Positions 42,240 through 51,628 of a DNA stretch of 64,000 bases are shown piece after piece. This stretch comes from Chloroflexota bacterium (GTDB taxonomy: Bacteria; Chloroflexota; UBA11872): the NCBI GenBank assembly GCA_028873795.1, contig JAPPNP010000043.1:80941-144940 (forward strand), given 5' to 3'. The notes under the pieces are model-generated. The model had not been told where the DNA came from. It saw nothing but the letters and a program-made list of their open reading frames with translations, and did no database searches. How positions within the stretch are numbered: the stretch's first letter is position 1; the number at the start of each line of letters is the position of its first letter. The translations under genes were made by a program, and so were the position numbers.

Positions 42240-42530
42240 GCCCCCTCCGTCATTCCCGCGGAGGCGGGAATCCACCGTTCACCAAACCTCGGGCACACGG
42301 ACATCCGCCGCCTGGCAGACGCGTCATTCGAACCAGAAATGTCATTCCAAACGCCGTGAGGAATCCAAGTACGCTGCGCCTTCTCCCTGCCCCCGAGGTT
42401 TCTCGCTCCGCTCGAAATGACTACGGTGGCCCACGCTGCGTGCAGCGTGGGACCGGCCGCCGTCCTGTCTCCCAGGCAGGACTACGGCGCCGGTTCGGAT
42501 CCGTCGCCCTCGCAGAGGGCCGGAGTGAGG
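42240..42530. repeat. Repeat-filled gap with three hairpins
   Basis: The 42205-42699 gap has no supported gene. It contains ATTCCCGC-GGAG-GCGGGAAT (42252-42271, perfect 8-bp stem), the CCCACGCTGC (42430-42439)/GCAGCGTGGG (42442-42451) hairpin with a two-base loop, and directly after it GTCCTGTCT...AGGCAGGAC with one wobble pair. Pieces such as GTCATTCC and TTTCTCGCTCCGCTCGAAAT connect it to the other dispersed copies. Confidence 0.75.
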
Positions 42531-42699
42531 GCGATCCGGTCAAGAGTGAAACGACGGATCACGGCACCGCCCTTGGCGACACCGCTCGGCGGATTGGGGC
42601 GAGGCTGCTTCTGTGAGAATGTTGGTGGTCGGACGCCGTCGGCCACAGCGGACTCCGACCCGGGCAGGAACGCGAGCCTGCCAACCAGGAGGTCAAACC

Positions 42700-42921
42700 A
42701 TGCGAAGGCAGATGACCGCGATCATCGAGCGCGAAGGGGAGGACTACGTCGCGCTCTGCCCCGAGCTCGACATCGCCAGCCAGGGTGTCAGCGTGTCCGA
42801 GGCTCGAGCCAATCTCAAGGAAGCGATCGAGCTCTTCTACGAGGCAGCTTCCGCCGACGAAATCCAGCGCCGGCTTCATGACGAGGTCTACGTGACGCAC
42901 GTCGAGGTAGCGGTTGGCTAG
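42700..42921 (+). CDS. hicB: HicB-family antitoxin (short form)
   Basis: A 73-residue protein. MTAIIEREGEDYVALCPEL and SQGVSVSEARANLKEAIELF are the partial RNase-H-like HicB fold (UPF0150). There is no DNA-binding helix-turn-helix or ribbon-helix-helix C-terminal domain, unlike longer HicB antitoxins, so autoregulation may work differently. It neutralises the HicA mRNA-interferase encoded by the overlapping next gene. ATG 42700 has AGGAGG seven bases upstream. The order hicB then hicA is opposite to the classical E. coli locus but common in other phyla. Confidence 0.85.
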   Translation: MRRQMTAIIEREGEDYVALCPELDIASQGVSVSEARANLKEAIELFYEAASADEIQRRLHDEVYVTHVEVAVG

Positions 42922-43132
42922 GCTTCGGGTGCTATCGGGCCGGGAGGTCTGCGCGATCCTGGCAAGGCATGGGTTCGCTGAAGTGCGACGCCGGGGCAGC
43001 CACATACTGATGCAACGGGTCGAAGATGGGGACACGACCACCGTTCCGGTGCCGGACCACAGGGAACTCCGGATCGGAACGTTGATGTCGATCATCCGGC
43101 AATCGGGGCTGCCCAGGACATTGTTCGAGTGA
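42914..43132 (+). CDS. hicA: HicA-family mRNA-interferase toxin
   Basis: A 72-residue toxin with the dsRNA-binding-like fold. LSGREVCAILARHGFAEVRR leads to GSHILMQR with the catalytic His, then TVPVPDHRELRIGTLMSIIR. It cleaves mRNA when not bound by HicB. The TTG start at 42914 overlaps the hicB stop in TTGGCTAG, so translation is coupled to the antitoxin; GTG 42929 is an alternative. All conserved positions appear intact, so this locus looks functional, unlike the higBA remnant 6.5 kb away. Confidence 0.88.
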   Translation: MARLRVLSGREVCAILARHGFAEVRRRGSHILMQRVEDGDTTTVPVPDHRELRIGTLMSIIRQSGLPRTLFE

Positions 43133-43149
43133 GAACTTAGCCCTTGAGG

Positions 43150-43455
43150 GTCATTGCGCAGCCGCGGCAACGGCGGCATCCAGATCCGTCGGGTGGATCG
43201 CGGCTACTTTGCTTCTGACCGACGATTGCGAGGCCGGATTCCAGCCCCGTATCGGATAAGGGGCAGTCTCTTCGCGGGAACGATGGATTCTTGGGCCGTA
43301 ATCCAGCGACGCATCAATCCGAAAAGCCGCAATCGAACGTCTGAGATTCCTCGCCGCGCTCGGACTGACGGGGTGGGGAGCGCGTGGGGTCGTGGTTGCG
43401 CGTGAAGGTGACGGATGGGTGGACTCCCGCCTTCGCGGGAGTGACGGGATGGGAG
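43150..43455. repeat. Repeat-filled gap with hairpin
   Basis: The 43133-43518 gap has no supported gene. It carries a decayed CCCCGTATCGGATAAGGGG piece near 43245 and a perfect 8-bp hairpin ACTCCCGC (43423-43430), loop CTTC, GCGGGAGT (43435-43442), which differs from the 42.25-kb hairpin by one compensated base pair. GAGATTCCTCGCCGCGCTCGG near 43345 resembles the piece at 33860 read on the other strand. Confidence 0.7.
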
Positions 43456-43518
43456 TCACCTGCTAGTCGAAGAATGTGCAGCTGCATTCCGTAGGATTAG
43501 AACCGGCAAGCGATCCGC

Positions 43519-46500
43519 TTGCCGATCCCGGACCCGGTGGTCGTGACGACTTCCTCGATCGCTCCAACGAACCTGGTCGATGGGCTGTGTCCCACCGTGC
43601 GGGACTGGTTCGTGGAGCGCTTTGGCGCGCCGACGGATGCGCAGGCGGCTGGGTGGCCTTCGATCATGAGCGGGCGCGACACGCTGCTGGCGGCGCCTAC
43701 GGGCTCGGGCAAGACGCTGGCGGCTTTCATGGCCGGTATCGATCGGCTGGTGCGCGAGGCCGAGGCGGGCGACCTCGAGGCCACGACGTCGATCGTCTAC
43801 GTCTCGCCGTTGAAGGCGCTCAGCAACGACATCCAGCGCAACCTGGAGGAGCCCCTGGAGGGCATCCGCCGGCGCGCCGTCGCCGAGGGTCGAGAGCCGC
43901 CGGCCATTCGCACGGGCCTGCGCACCGGCGACACCACCGCCAATGAGCGGCAGCAGATGGTGCGTCGGCCGCCGCACATCCTCATCACCACGCCGGAGTC
44001 GCTCTACCTGATGGTCACCGCGCAGCGCAGCCGCGAAACGCTGCGCGGCGTGACCACCGTGATCGTCGACGAAATCCACGCCCTGGCCCGCGATCGCCGC
44101 GGCTCGCACCTGGCGCTGACGTTGGCGCGGCTGGACCACGTGGCCGACGCGCGGCCGCAGCGCGTCGGGCTCTCCGCCACCCAGCGACCCATCGACGAAA
44201 TCGCCCGGTTCCTCACGGGCATGGATCCGGACGCGGCGTCGCGACCCTGCGACATCGTGGACCTCGGCCACCAACGCGACCTGGACCTGGCCATCGAGGT
44301 GCCGCCCACCGACCTGGAAGCCGTGGCGCCCCGCGAGCAGTGGGGCGAAATCTACGACCGCCTGGCCGAGCTGGTGACCGGGCACCGCACGACGCTGGTG
44401 TTCGTGAACACCCGCACCCAGTCGGAGCGGGTGGCCCACAACCTGGCCGAGCGGCTGGGCGACGAGGCGGTGGCCAGCCATCACGGGAGCCTGTCCAAGG
44501 AGCGCCGCCAACGCGTCGAGCAGCGGCTGAAGGCCGGCGACCTCAAGGCGCTGGTGGCCACGGCCTCGCTGGAGCTCGGCATCGACATCGGCAGCATCGA
44601 CCTGGTGTGTCAGATCGGATCGCCGCGCAGCATGGCGACGTTCCTGCAGCGCATCGGGCGATCCGGTCACGCGCTCGGCCTGCGTCCCCACGGGCGGCTC
44701 TTCCCGACGACGCGGGACGAGTTGATCGAGGCCGCCGCGCTGATTCGGGCGGTGCGCGCGGGCCGGCTGGACCGCATACACATCCCCGAGACGCCGCGCG
44801 ATGTCCTGGCGCAGCAGATCGTGGCCGAGTGCGCCTGCGAGGACTGGTCGGAAGACGCCCTGTTCGACCTCATGCGCACCGCCTGGCCGTATGCGCGGCT
44901 CGCGCGGAGCGAATTCGACGAAATCGTCGCGATGCTCGCCGGGGGCATCGGCGACGGCGCCGGCCGGTCGGCTCCGCTCGTCCACTGGGACCGGATTCAC
45001 GGGGTCGTGCGGGGTCAGCGGGGCGCGCGCCTGGCCGCCGTCATGAACGGCGGGACGATTCCCGAGACCGGCGACTACCAGGTCGTGGCCGAGCCCGACG
45101 ACGCGGTGGTCGGCTCGGTGAACGAGGACTTCGCCATGGAAAGCATGGCGGGCGACATTTTCCTGCTGGGGAGCACCTCGTGGCGCATTCGCCGCGTCGA
45201 GCAGAGCACCGTGCGCGTCGTGGACGCCCAGGGCGCGCCGCCCACGATCCCCTTCTGGCTCGGCGAGGCGCCGGGTCGAACGCGGGAGCTATCGCAGGAA
45301 GTCGGTCGGTTGCGCCGCGACATCGTGGCGGGACTCGACGATCCGGACGCCCTGCGGGCGCGACTGCAAACCGAGTGCGCCCTGTCACCGACCGCGGCGG
45401 CGCAGATGATCGACTACCTGCGCGCGACGCGCGACGGCCTGGGCCTGGTGCCGTCCGACCGTGACGTCGTCTATGAGCGGTTCTTCGACGACTCGGGCGG
45501 CATGCAGCTGGTGGTGCACGCGCCGTTCGGCCAGCGCGTCAACCGTGCCTGGGGGCTGGCGCTGCGCAAGCGGTTTTGCGTGCGCTTCGACTTCGAGCTG
45601 CAGGCGGCGGCCAACGACGACGCGATTCTGCTGTCGCTGGGTCCGCAGCACTCGTTTCCCCTGGAGGAGACCTTTCGCTACGTCACGTCGGTCAACGTCG
45701 CGAAGTCGCTCCGGCAGGCGATTCTCTACGTGCCGCTGTTTCCGACCCGCTGGCGCTGGAACGTCACGCGTGCGCTGGCGGTGCGACGGCAGCGCGGCGG
45801 GAAGCGCGTGCCGCCCTATCTCCAGCGCATGCGCTCGGACGATCTGCTGGCCGCCGTGTTCCCCGAGCAAGTCGGCTGCCAGGAGAACGTCACCGGCCCC
45901 CTGGAGATGCCGGATCATCCCCTGATCGAGCAGACGGTGAAGGACTGCCTCACGGAGGCAATGGACTTGCCGGAGCTCGTTCGCATCCTGGAGCGGATCG
46001 AGGCGGGTGAGATCCAGATGCACGCCCGGGACACCGTCGAGCCCTCGCCGATGGCGCATGAGATCGTGAGCGGTAAGCCCTACACCTACCTCGACGACGC
46101 GCCGATCGAGGAGCGGCGCACGCGAGCCGTGAGCCTGCGGCGGGCGCTGCCCGAAAGCGCCAGGGATCTGGGCGCATTGGACGCCGACGCCATCGCGCGG
46201 GTCGCCGAGGAGGCCTGGCCGGATCCCCGCGATGCCGAAGAGGTGCACGACGCGCTGCTGGGCCTGGTGGCCGTGGCCGAACCGGTAGTTGGCGATTGGC
46301 TGGACTGGCTCCACGAGCTTTCCGCGGCTGGCCGCGCGCTCAAGCTCCACTTGGGCGACACGGTGCTGTGGGCGGCGGCGGAGCACCTGCCGGCTCTGCG
46401 GCTGCTCTACCCCGCGGAAGCGATTCCAGACCTGCGGCTGCCGGCGCGCGCCGAGCTTCCGGTCGACGACCGCGAATCGGCCCGCCGGCTCCTGCTCCGG

Positions 46501-47796
46501 GGGCACTCCGAGGTCCTGGGTCCCTTCACGGTGGACGAGCTTGCAGGACGCACGGGACTGCCGGCCGAGGACGCGGCGCGCGGGCTGGTGCAACTCGAGG
46601 CGGGCGGCTTTGTGCTGCGCGGTGAGTTCACGCCGGGGCTGAGCCGCGAGGAGTTCTCCGACCGGCGCCTGCTGGCCCGGATTCACCGCGCCACGCTCGA
46701 ACGGTTGCGACGCGCTATCGACCCGGTGTCGGCGCAGGACTACATGCGCTTCCTCATCGAGTGGCAGGGACTCGGTTCCACCGGCAGGTTCGAGGGTCGC
46801 GCCGGCTTGCGCACCGCGATCGAGCGGCTGCGCGGGTTCGAGGCGCCGGTGGCCGCGTGGGAGAGCGTGCTCCTGCCGAGCCGCGTGCGGGACTTTCAGC
46901 CCAGCTGGCTCGACGAGCTGTGCCTGAGCGGCGAGGTGGCGTGGGGCCGCCTGTCGCAGCCGCGCCCGAACACCAATGGCGACTCGCCGATCACCGGTTA
47001 CACGCTGGCCGCCACGCGCGCGACGCCCATCACCCTGGCGCCCCGTCGCGATCTTCAGATGTTGCTCGCGGCGGCGCGCGGCACGGACCGCGGGGCGGCC
47101 TCGCCCCCAACCGTCGGCGCCGCGGGTGAGATCTATCGGCTGCTCGAGACGCGCGGCGCGCTCTTCTTCGACGAGTTGGCATCTGCCACGCGACGCTTGC
47201 CCGGCGACGTGGAAGAAGGGCTGCGCGCCCTCATCGGGGGTGGCTGGGTGGCCTCCGACGGCTTCCACGGCGTGCGCGCGCTCGCCGGGAGGCGCCGCCG
47301 CGGCGGCTGGCGCCGGCGCGGCGGCGGTCGGCATGCCTTGGACGCGTCAGCCTCGCCGCCCGGTCGATGGTCGCGGCTGGAGGCGGCTCCAGACGGCGAA
47401 GCCTTGTCCGACGACCTCGCGGAGCTCGTGGCGCACGTGATCCTGCAGCGCTACGGCGTCGTCTTCCGCGACCTGCGCCAGCGAGAAGCATTCGCGGTTC
47501 CGTGGCGCGAGGTGCTGCGCGCCCTGCGCCGGCTCGAAGCCAAGGGCACGGTTCGCGGCGGACGGTTCGTGTCGGGATTCGTGGGGGAGCAATACGCCCT
47601 CCCCGAGGCCGTCACCGCCCTGCGCCGTCACCGCGCCGCGGCGCCGAGCGGCCAGCGGGTCCGGATCAGCGCCGTGGACCCGTTGAATCTGACGGGCATC
47701 GTGACGCCCGGCGAGCGCGCGCCCGCCTATCCGGGACGCTCGATCGAGCTGGTCGACGGCCTGCCGGCCGTGGAGCCGGACGCCGTCCCTCGCTGA
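43519..47796 (+). CDS. lhr: Lhr-type large ATP-dependent DNA helicase
   Basis: A 1425-residue superfamily 2 helicase. Two RecA domains carry the Q-motif PTDAQAAGW, Walker A APTGSGKT, VSPLKALSND, ITTPESLYL, the VDEIHA box, GLSATQRP, FVNTRTQSERVAHNLAERLG and QRIGRSGH. The Lhr winged-helix and core region follows, then a long C-terminal part with FCVRFDFELQAAAN. Lhr is a DNA-repair-associated 3'-5' helicase; the C-terminal extension appears in the large actinobacterial/Chloroflexi form. Length is near the usual 1400-1500. Start is uncertain between TTG 43519 and GTG 43543; both lie before the conserved domain. Confidence 0.9.
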   Translation: MPIPDPVVVTTSSIAPTNLVDGLCPTVRDWFVERFGAPTDAQAAGWPSIMSGRDTLLAAPTGSGKTLAAFMAGIDRLVREAEAGDLEATTSIVYVSPLKALSNDIQRNLEEPLEGIRRRAVAEGREPPAIRTGLRTGDTTANERQQMVRRPPHILITTPESLYLMVTAQRSRETLRGVTTVIVDEIHALARDRRGSHLALTLARLDHVADARPQRVGLSATQRPIDEIARFLTGMDPDAASRPCDIVDLGHQRDLDLAIEVPPTDLEAVAPREQWGEIYDRLAELVTGHRTTLVFVNTRTQSERVAHNLAERLGDEAVASHHGSLSKERRQRVEQRLKAGDLKALVATASLELGIDIGSIDLVCQIGSPRSMATFLQRIGRSGHALGLRPHGRLFPTTRDELIEAAALIRAVRAGRLDRIHIPETPRDVLAQQIVAECACEDWSEDALFDLMRTAWPYARLARSEFDEIVAMLAGGIGDGAGRSAPLVHWDRIHGVVRGQRGARLAAVMNGGTIPETGDYQVVAEPDDAVVGSVNEDFAMESMAGDIFLLGSTSWRIRRVEQSTVRVVDAQGAPPTIPFWLGEAPGRTRELSQEVGRLRRDIVAGLDDPDALRARLQTECALSPTAAAQMIDYLRATRDGLGLVPSDRDVVYERFFDDSGGMQLVVHAPFGQRVNRAWGLALRKRFCVRFDFELQAAANDDAILLSLGPQHSFPLEETFRYVTSVNVAKSLRQAILYVPLFPTRWRWNVTRALAVRRQRGGKRVPPYLQRMRSDDLLAAVFPEQVGCQENVTGPLEMPDHPLIEQTVKDCLTEAMDLPELVRILERIEAGEIQMHARDTVEPSPMAHEIVSGKPYTYLDDAPIEERRTRAVSLRRALPESARDLGALDADAIARVAEEAWPDPRDAEEVHDALLGLVAVAEPVVGDWLDWLHELSAAGRALKLHLGDTVLWAAAEHLPALRLLYPAEAIPDLRLPARAELPVDDRESARRLLLRGHSEVLGPFTVDELAGRTGLPAEDAARGLVQLEAGGFVLRGEFTPGLSREEFSDRRLLARIHRATLERLRRAIDPVSAQDYMRFLIEWQGLGSTGRFEGRAGLRTAIERLRGFEAPVAAWESVLLPSRVRDFQPSWLDELCLSGEVAWGRLSQPRPNTNGDSPITGYTLAATRATPITLAPRRDLQMLLAAARGTDRGAASPPTVGAAGEIYRLLETRGALFFDELASATRRLPGDVEEGLRALIGGGWVASDGFHGVRALAGRRRRGGWRRRGGGRHALDASASPPGRWSRLEAAPDGEALSDDLAELVAHVILQRYGVVFRDLRQREAFAVPWREVLRALRRLEAKGTVRGGRFVSGFVGEQYALPEAVTALRRHRAAAPSGQRVRISAVDPLNLTGIVTPGERAPAYPGRSIELVDGLPAVEPDAVPR

Positions 47797-47976
47797 CAGG
47801 ACCGCGGCGGCGCTGCACAATCCGCCGGAGCGAGAGTTGCGTAGTGTCTCAGAGAGACGGAATGCGCTCTGACGCCCACGCCGAGGGCGGCGTGATTCAG
47901 AGGTGACAGACGAGCTTCGGCGCGCGCTCGCCCCTCACGCTTCCGGCGCGCCATTGCCGAACGGCGGAGATCGAGC

Positions 47977-49116
47977 ATGACCGATCGAACGCGTTGGTTG
48001 AGCCTGGCGGGCTCGGTTGCCGCCATTGCCGCGATCATCGCCATCATCTTCATCGTGGTGCAGCCGCCGCAATCAGTCAGCGTGGCCCCCGTGGCGGACG
48101 AACCAACAACCCCCGAGGCCGCGACGACCGTGCCGCAGGCCGCGGCTCCCGCGCCGCCCACGCCCCAGGCCGCGGCGACGCCGGCGCCGTCCGGGCCGCT
48201 CGCGCCGGAGTTCGCGCGGGTCACCCAGTGGCTCAACGGCCCGGCGCTGAGCCTCGCCGACCTGCGGGGCCGGGTGGTGCTGATCGATGTGTGGACCTTC
48301 GGCTGCTACAACTGCCGCAACACCCTGCCGTACCTGCGCGACTGGCACGCGAAGTACGCCTCCGAGGGCCTCCAAATCGTCGGCGTGCACACGCCCGAGT
48401 TCGAGTTTGAGAGCGTCGAGGCCAACGTGCGCGAGGCCATGATCCGGCTGAACGTGACCTGGCCGGTGGCGATGGACAACGACTGGGGCACCTGGCGCGC
48501 CTACAAGAACCGCTATTGGCCGCGCAAGTACCTGGTGGATCAGCGGGGCCAAATCCGCTTCGACGTGATCGGCGAGGGATCGTACGCGGAGATGGAACGC
48601 CGCATTCGCGAGTTGCTCGAAGCGGGCGGGGCCTCGCTCGACCACATTCCGATGGGCGGCGTGGACGAGGGCGCCGCGCCCGCGCAAACCGCGCTGTTCA
48701 CGGGCGACTCATGGGACGAGGGTCGGTTCCTGGCCGTCGAAGGCGGGGCTGAGGTGGCGCGACTCGGGCTGCGCGGCGGCTGGATCGTGGATTCGGATCG
48801 CGTGCAGCCCGACCCAACCGGAGGCTCGAACTCATGGGACGCGACGGTTCTCGTAACGTCCGGCATGGCCAATGTCTCCGCCGCGGCGGCCGGCGAAACG
48901 CCGGTGCTCATGAAGGTGACCCTCGACGGCGCACCGGTGCCGGAAGCGCTGCGCGGCGCTCACGTCTTTGCCGGGTACGACGGCGCGACGTTTGTCGAAA
49001 TCGACGCCTTCGGCGCCTACGGGCTGCTGCGCAACGGCGACGCCGGACCGCGTGAGCTGCGGCTGCAAACGGCCGATCCCGGCCTATCGCTCTATACGTT
49101 CGTGTTTGGGGCGTAG
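47977..49116 (+). CDS. Membrane-anchored thioredoxin-fold protein with C-terminal domain (DipZ-like)
   Basis: A 379-residue protein. A single N-terminal helix (SVAAIAAIIAIIFIVVQ) is followed by a Pro/Ala linker and a TlpA/DipZ-like thioredoxin domain with VVLIDVWTFGCYNCRNTLPY, the active-site C110-X-X-C113 (CYNC). The C-terminal 150 residues form a beta-rich domain like that fused to thioredoxin domains of DipZ proteins. It probably reduces disulfides outside the membrane, with electrons from the CcdA-type protein encoded 12 bases downstream. A GGAG Shine-Dalgarno precedes ATG 47977. Confidence 0.85.
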   Translation: MTDRTRWLSLAGSVAAIAAIIAIIFIVVQPPQSVSVAPVADEPTTPEAATTVPQAAAPAPPTPQAAATPAPSGPLAPEFARVTQWLNGPALSLADLRGRVVLIDVWTFGCYNCRNTLPYLRDWHAKYASEGLQIVGVHTPEFEFESVEANVREAMIRLNVTWPVAMDNDWGTWRAYKNRYWPRKYLVDQRGQIRFDVIGEGSYAEMERRIRELLEAGGASLDHIPMGGVDEGAAPAQTALFTGDSWDEGRFLAVEGGAEVARLGLRGGWIVDSDRVQPDPTGGSNSWDATVLVTSGMANVSAAAAGETPVLMKVTLDGAPVPEALRGAHVFAGYDGATFVEIDAFGAYGLLRNGDAGPRELRLQTADPGLSLYTFVFGA

Positions 49117-49127
49117 CACGACCCGCC

Positions 49128-49844
49128 GTGGACCAATCGGTCAACCTGGCGGTGGCCTTCGGGGCGGGGGTGGCCTCATTCATCGCACCGTGCACGCTGG
49201 CGCTGGTGCCGGCCTACGTGCTCTATCTTGGGGGACTCACCCTGAGCGATGGGGACGCGGCGGGCGCTCGAGCATCCCGCGGCGCCACTTTGCGAAGCGT
49301 CCTGGCGTTCACCATTGGATTCACGGCCGTGTTCGTGATTCTCGGCGCCTCGCTCGGGGCGCTCACCCAGACGCTGGCGGATCATTCGGTCTGGCTCAAT
49401 CGGGTAGGCGGCAGCCTCATCATCATCCTGGGGCTGATGGCCCTGGGGCTGCTGCGGATACCGGTGGCGCAGCGCGGATTCGCGTTTCGGCCGCAGGTAT
49501 CCGGCCAGCTGCACGTTGCCGGCGCATTTTTGATCGGCGGGACGTTTGCGGTCAGTTGGGTCCCCTGCGTGGGACCCATCCTCGGCGCGATTCTCGTGCT
49601 GGCGGCCACCACGGCATCCGTGGGCGAAGGCGCCCTGCTGCTGCTGGCGTACTCGTTGGGCCTGATGCTGCCGTTTGCGGGCGCGGGCGCGTTTTCGGGC
49701 TGGACGCGCGCGCTCTTGCAGCGCCACGGCCACGCCCTGACCTACGCGACTCAGGCCGGAGGCATCCTGCTGATCGCGCTGGGAATCGTCGTATTCACGA
49801 ATCTCATGCCCGTAATCGCCCAATTCATTCCAATTGGCGTATGA
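49128..49844 (+). CDS. ccdA: CcdA-type transmembrane thiol-disulfide transporter
   Basis: A 238-residue polytopic protein with six helices. Its redox cysteines lie in the conserved membrane contexts FIAPCTLALVPAY (helix 1) and VSWVPCVGPILGA (helix 4). CcdA passes electrons from cytoplasmic thioredoxin to extracytoplasmic thiol proteins, for cytochrome c maturation or oxidative repair. It starts at GTG 49128 and lies next to the thioredoxin-fold gene; in some actinobacteria the two are one fused protein (DipZ). Confidence 0.9.
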   Translation: MDQSVNLAVAFGAGVASFIAPCTLALVPAYVLYLGGLTLSDGDAAGARASRGATLRSVLAFTIGFTAVFVILGASLGALTQTLADHSVWLNRVGGSLIIILGLMALGLLRIPVAQRGFAFRPQVSGQLHVAGAFLIGGTFAVSWVPCVGPILGAILVLAATTASVGEGALLLLAYSLGLMLPFAGAGAFSGWTRALLQRHGHALTYATQAGGILLIALGIVVFTNLMPVIAQFIPIGV

Positions 49845-49948
49845 CGGGCGCGACGGACGGAATAGAATGTGGCGAGGTCACGGGAATGCGCCGGCGCGTC
49901 ACGGCCACTTCTGGCGCAGGGCCCGGACCCTAGGACGGAGCGAGGAAC

Positions 49949-51421
49949 GTGAACGGCATGCCAGACAGCCAAGCCACGGCGCGGCTTGCCGCCGCCGTCG
50001 GTCAGATTCTTCCTGTTGACGGTGAGCGCTCGCTGACGGCGGTTGGCGCGCAAATCGACCTCGAAATCGCGCCCGTGGACGACGCGGCGGAATTCGCCGG
50101 GCAACTGATCGCGGCGGCCGGTGAGGCGGGCACGCTCGAGGAGGTGGTGCGCGCCTTGGTCTCCGAGAGTGTCAGGTACCGGCGGGACGCGCGCGAGCCG
50201 ATCGACCCGGCCGAATACGCCGAACTCGCGGCGGCCGCGCTGGCGCTCGGGGTCACAGTTCCCTCCTCGGCGGAAGTGGATGACGCTTCGGCGGAGGACG
50301 ACGGCACCGAGCGCCGATCACGGCTGCTCGCCGCCATGCTCGACCTGTATTCCGACATGATGAGCGGCCCTGAGGACGAGCGTCCGTTGAAGCTCGCCAA
50401 CGTGCTGGGCGGGCTGCTGCGGGCCAATGACATCGACATCCTGCGTCTGCCGCAGGTCCGCGCCCACGATGTTCGGGGCGTCGTGCGCATGGGAGGCATC
50501 GAGCACCTCCTCACGGCGGTGTGGGAAGTCGGCGACGACCCGCTGGCCGTCGACACCTCGGAAGAGTCTATCCAGGCCCAGGATCGGCGCACGTTGATCG
50601 TGGCGCTCCAGGGCTTTCCGCGCGAAATGCGGCTGGACCCCGAACGTGACCGCCGCAAGATCCTGCTGGACGGTCGCGATCTGACCCTGCTGCTCGAAGG
50701 CCGCTGGACGCTGCCGCACGCCGTCCGCTGGAAGGCGCGCGAGCAGCGGGAGACGGGAGTGTTTGCGCGGCTGCCGATGGCTCCGCCCGAGAACGACCCG
50801 ACGGCGATCGCCTTTTCGTCGGACACCGCCGAAATCGTCGAAGTTGATGATGACCAAAAGACTCTGGCGGCCAACGTCGCCGAATTCGACCAGACGATTT
50901 CGGAAGAGATCGAGGCTTCGGAAGCCGAAGCGAAGCGCCTGCGAGTCATCGGATTCATCCTGGCGGGCATTGCCGCGGCTGTGGTCGCGGGCCTGTTCAT
51001 CAACTCCAAGATTCAAGAGTCGATCGCGGCCAGCAACCTCGACGCGGCCAGCGTCACGGCCATGCGCGCCGCCCAAGCGCAGGAAGACGCCCTGGAACGG
51101 CTCGAGATCACCGGCCTGAACCGGTATTTCTCCGACGACGTCATTGCCAGCATCCGGCAGCAGATCGAGAGTCTGCGGGCCAACAACGTCTACATCACCG
51201 CCCGCATCGACCGCGAAGTCCTGCGCGAAAACTCGGGCGTGCAGGACGAACTCGCGTTCATCGCCTTTCGCGAGACTGGGGAAACGGAGCTTCGCGGCGC
51301 CGGTGATGGGCGCATCATCAGCAGTGATCCGGCCTATCGCGCCGTGCTGGGCTTCATCATGTCCCGGAGCGAGACCGGCCAATGGTTGGTCACCGACCGC
51401 CGGGTGTTTGACACGAGCTAG
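49949..51421 (+). CDS. Unassigned membrane protein; possible degenerate restriction-endonuclease-like fold
   Basis: A 490-residue protein that I cannot name. It has an N-terminal helical region (to about 100). A central domain reads IDILRLPQVRAHDVRGVVRM, HLLTAVWEVGDDPLAV, LQGFPREMRLDPERDRRK, then ILLDGRDLTLLLEGRWTLP. That order resembles Mrr-like PD-(D/E)XK domains (a VEAKW core, then a GF strand, then an illdG.dl..ll.Gr helix), but the E-X-K is absent (TAVWEV). A coiled acidic stretch, one membrane helix (VIGFILAGIAAAVVAGLFIN) and an extracytoplasmic tail follow. It may be a non-catalytic membrane-bound sensor. It sits alone before tRNA-Cys. Confidence 0.5.
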   Translation: MNGMPDSQATARLAAAVGQILPVDGERSLTAVGAQIDLEIAPVDDAAEFAGQLIAAAGEAGTLEEVVRALVSESVRYRRDAREPIDPAEYAELAAAALALGVTVPSSAEVDDASAEDDGTERRSRLLAAMLDLYSDMMSGPEDERPLKLANVLGGLLRANDIDILRLPQVRAHDVRGVVRMGGIEHLLTAVWEVGDDPLAVDTSEESIQAQDRRTLIVALQGFPREMRLDPERDRRKILLDGRDLTLLLEGRWTLPHAVRWKAREQRETGVFARLPMAPPENDPTAIAFSSDTAEIVEVDDDQKTLAANVAEFDQTISEEIEASEAEAKRLRVIGFILAGIAAAVVAGLFINSKIQESIAASNLDAASVTAMRAAQAQEDALERLEITGLNRYFSDDVIASIRQQIESLRANNVYITARIDREVLRENSGVQDELAFIAFRETGETELRGAGDGRIISSDPAYRAVLGFIMSRSETGQWLVTDRRVFDTS

Positions 51422-51506
51422 CGCTCGGGGCGGGTGGACCGGCACGCGGCGACGTTAGGTATTCTGGCGCGCGGCTAGTGGGGCTGCCAAGGCTCGCGGC
51501 CGCTGC

Positions 51507-51581
51507 GGCGACGTAGCCAAGTGGTAAGGCGGGGGTCTGCAAAACCCCTATACCTCGGTTCGATTCCGAGCGTCGCCTCCA
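51507..51581 (+). tRNA. tRNA-Cys (GCA anticodon)
   Basis: A full cloverleaf is readable: acceptor GGCGACG (51507-51513) pairs with CGTCGCC (51571-51577), the D-loop carries AAGTGGTAAGGC, the anticodon loop is CTGCAAA with GCA, and the T arm is CTCGGTTCGATTCCGAG. The discriminator is T at 51578, as usual for tRNA-Cys, and CCA is encoded at 51579-51581. It lies between convergent genes. Confidence 0.95.
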
Positions 51582-51628
51582 ATCGAGGTCCATGCCGCGC
51601 CCACCCATCCCGGTGCCGGTTCGTTGGC

